From: Isoetes taiwanensis
Lineage: Eukaryota > Streptophyta > Lycopodiopsida > Isoetales > Isoetaceae
Assembly: GCA_021234155.1 (NCBI GenBank)
Contig: JAJEKV010000046.1
Coordinates: 3,820,665-3,884,664 of the forward strand
DNA length: 64,000 nucleotides
Direction of reading: 5' to 3'
This document shows positions 61,820-64,000 of this stretch, in pieces. Every line of letters starts with the position of its first letter. Position 1 is the first letter of the stretch. Below the pieces are notes generated by a model that was not told the DNA's origin, did no database searches, and saw nothing but the letters and a program-made list of their open reading frames with translations. A program made the translations under genes and the position numbers.

Positions 61820-62480
61820 CTAGAACTGATTTGCAGGCCTCTCAATCTCAACTACCTCAGCATCACTTTCTTGAACACGAACAGGCTGCTCTTCAAAAAA
61901 ACCATCTGGAAAATCAAAAGAACCTACAAGCTTGAACTTCAACAATATTGATTAGATTTTCAACTACCCTAGTTACCACACAAAAGAGTGCCAGAATGAG
62001 CATGAGGATACCCTTTTTGATCACAGTCCAACCAAATTGAATCAAAGGGAAAGCTTGTCGAAAAGAAAAAACAACATTCTTAAACCCTTGAAACACCAAC
62101 TGGATAATCAAACGCACAAGACAGACTTTGAGAAGGAAAAAAAAAGGATGCATCGAAGTATAGGAAACAGAAGTAAGAGGTGGGAGGAAGATCGCAACAA
62201 AACGATCTCTCTTCACTAGAAAATTTGCAAACTTTGCTAGCTGGGTAGATAATTGCTAGGCAAACTTGAGAAACATGGAGCTACTTTTAATCACAACAGA
62301 CTCTGGCAGAGCACAACCACCAAAAGGAAATGACATGCATATCTTTACCCCATCAACGATAGAGTGGGCCAAGTGAGTTCCTAATGGATTAGCAATATTA
62401 ATGAGGAACTCTAATACCAATAAGTCGAGCGAAAGTTTAGAGATTAAGAACCAACAAGTCATTTTCAGAGCATTGCACAT
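61820..62480 (-). CDS. Possible exons of an unrecognised membrane protein gene
   Basis: A hydrophobic minus-strand frame (62216-61914) includes TVIKKGILMLILALFCVVTR, a likely membrane helix. An exon-like block (61923-61820), preceded by the acceptor-like CTTGTAG, reads SFDFPDGFFEEQPVRVQESD and then an acidic end with stop. The frames upstream (62480-62256) carry NPLGTHLAHSIVDGVKICM. Gene structure and function are not established; splicing is inferred. Confidence 0.3.
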
Positions 62481-62484
62481 ATTG

Positions 62485-63045
62485 GATTAAAACCAGAAGA
62501 ATAAAACTGGTGTAATATATAATCACTCCACACGGGATCAATCCCCCACGTGCCACCAACTGATCTAGAAGTAGCAATTTGAATTGTTTGTCAAAACATG
62601 ACTTTGAACTATGATTTAAGCCACTTCACCCTCTCGTCATAGAGGGCAACCCTCTGTGCGTAGCACCTTGTTTATTATGAAAATATAATAATAACCATCA
62701 TAATCCATCCATATCGCAGGCAGCACAACACATTAGCAGCCCATCATCAATTGTTTCGCTCCTAGAGCTAGGCGATTTTGATTAATATTGGCAGCTCCCG
62801 CCATCACCGCCATGCAACCTTTGTGTTCATATGCAAGTAAAGGACTATGTTTTTACAGAGGATTTTATTCTTTTCTAAGAGAAAGAGGAAGAAAAAGGGG
62901 AGTGGTTGCAAGAAAGAAAAGAAGGGCTTGCAGGACATCTTCTTATTCTTAACCATGAACTCTTCTGCTCATATTTCTTGCAAAAAGGTGGACGTGGAGC
63001 ATTGGAAAAAAATACAAAAAGGTAAAGGGATCATCTTGCTTATGG
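62485..63045. other. Short stretch without recognised gene
   Basis: No supported coding region. A short lysine-rich open frame on the plus strand (62847-63083) is A-rich and probably a chance frame. Confidence 0.4.
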
Positions 63046-63047
63046 TG

Positions 63048-64000
63048 ATTTTTTTTTTAAGGATGCAATCACTTATTATTTAGAGAAAGTTACTAAAAAC
63101 TCAGTGGAGAAAGTATCCACTAGACCAAATCCACCCCACCCAAATGCAACATCTAAGTTATAGTGTAGGGAGTAAAAGCTCACGAGTAAGTCTGGATATG
63201 AAGATAATGCTCCCAAATACGAAACTTCACTGGGTGAAAGCAGAATAGGGTATTACATAAAAAATTATCTAACATGTACCTTTCTGTGTACTTCTGTGGA
63301 AGTACACAAATGTATACCAAAGTATCTAGAGTACATCCTTGTCCAAAACTAGTTGTAGTAAGTTTAAGAGTGACAAGTAGACAATGTTCTACGGTACTTT
63401 TTAGCAACAATAAGATGTCAAAAACTGAACTACATCATCATTTATAAGAATCCAGAGGTACTTCCAGTAATGTTCCAATTCATGTATACCCTAGCTTGCT
63501 TTCACCCCACTTCATTAGCTATTAATGAGCACCTGAATGCTCTGACAATTCGTTGTTGGGCCTCGACAAGAATCTGTGCATCAAAACAAGCCTGACCTTT
63601 GAGCATGAGAAGATTTTTTCTCTTCCAATGGACCAAATGATCTATGCAAAACCCAGATGAAAAACTCTTTTTGTCAAATTTTTCCAACCCATTAGATAGA
63701 CTGCTAATAACATCTGTTGGCTATTTAAACTGCAGTGGAAAAGGCCTAGAAGCCACATCCAAGCATGTCCAACATGTTGACACAGGAAGAAGCAATGCTC
63801 AATTGTCTCGTCCCTCTCTGCACATAGGGGATAAAGTGTATACACCTCTAGACGAAATCTGCACCACAACATTAATGTGCAGATAGCGATGAATTATTTG
63901 CCACCACAAAACAGATATTTTGAAATGGAGTAGTTTATCCCATACCCATTTCCATACTTCTTTCTGCCAGTCCCTAGGGATGACCAAAGGCCACTTTGCT
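63048..64000 (-). mobile_element. L1-type LINE 3' end, split by a MITE (continues past window)
   Basis: The minus strand reads WDKLLHFKISVLWWQIIHR, P-L-C-A-E-R-D-E-T-I-E-H-C-F-F-L-C (zf-RVT) and a final R-I-W-E-H-Y-L-H-I-Q-T-Y-S stop near 63180. This is the same family as the L1 pieces at 34.7 and 37.6 kb (their ends read EQYLQIQTYS). The MITE at 63232-63507 lies inside the last codons. Removing the insertion and one copy of its 4-bp duplication restores the uninterrupted C-terminal reading. A T run at 63049-63057 marks the poly(A) side. Stops and frameshifts exist elsewhere. Confidence 0.85.
63232..63507. mobile_element. MITE, copy 2 (276 bp, CACT target duplication)
   Basis: The left end is GGGTGAAAGCAGAATAGGGT and the right end, in reverse complement, is GGGTGAAAGCAAGCTAGGGT. 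CACT flanks both sides (63228-63231, 63508-63511). The interior shares TTTCTGTGTACTTCTGT with copy 1 at 24426, with clear divergence. Insertion inside an L1 coding region gives a readable empty site, which makes the 4-bp duplication secure. Confidence 0.9.

Overview
This window looks like nuclear DNA from a land plant. The evidence is spliced genes with GT-AG introns, a plant-type GDP-mannose pyrophosphorylase, remains of PPR and TM9/EMP70-type genes, and many plant retrotransposons (Ty3/gypsy, L1-type LINEs with a zf-RVT domain, LINEs with short-repeat tails). The repeat-rich, gene-poor layout and the PPR style suggest a seed-free plant such as a fern, or a gymnosperm, but the species cannot be fixed from sequence alone. 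No bacterial operon, CRISPR array, rRNA or convincing tRNA was seen.

Layout. 1-10.9 kb: the inside and 3' end of a decayed Ty3/gypsy element (gag-like, protease, RT, RNase H, integrase, a long downstream extra region, a probable 3' LTR). Its RT is split by a 1.07-kb retroposon with an 8-bp target duplication. 11.4-16.35 kb: a CACTA-like end abutting a minus-strand GDP-mannose pyrophosphorylase gene that is cut inside exon 3 and has an in-frame stop. Upstream, its exon 1/intron 1/start of exon 2 is tandemly repeated about seven more times. 16.4-20.3 kb: a decayed L1-type LINE and its possible leader. 22.2-23.05 kb: a LINE 3' end with short-repeat tail, followed by a T-rich, A-poor tract. 24.4 kb: a 268-bp MITE in a long gene-poor stretch that holds a few possible minus-strand exons (28.0 and 29.0-29.3 kb).

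32.6-45.2 kb is a compound palindrome. Arms of about 3.4 kb (A, A') each contain a 19-bp minisatellite and an L1 nested inside a short-tail LINE. A second inverted pair of about 0.6 kb (B, B') lies beside LINE tails and CT microsatellites. 45.2-47.6 kb: a charged-protein gene fragment and another LINE with a (TATTC)-type tail. 49.5-52.9 kb: duplicated segments, LINE 3' ends and a minus-strand PPR remnant. 53.3-55.3 kb: the best candidate for an intact, unrecognised gene (two exons joining in frame, 286 codons). 57.3-58.1 kb: a plus-strand PPR remnant. 58.4-59.5 kb: a TM9/EMP70 pseudogene that keeps its C-terminal K-C-E end. 63.0-64.0 kb: another L1 3' end split by a second copy of the MITE, whose 4-bp target duplication can be read directly.

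No pathway is encoded here. The coherent story is genome dynamics: nested retrotransposition, inverted duplication, and decay of a few host genes. The most distinctive signals are the MITE family with 4-bp target duplications, the hairpins shared by LINE 3' ends, the pyrophosphorylase first-exon array, and the nested inverted repeats.
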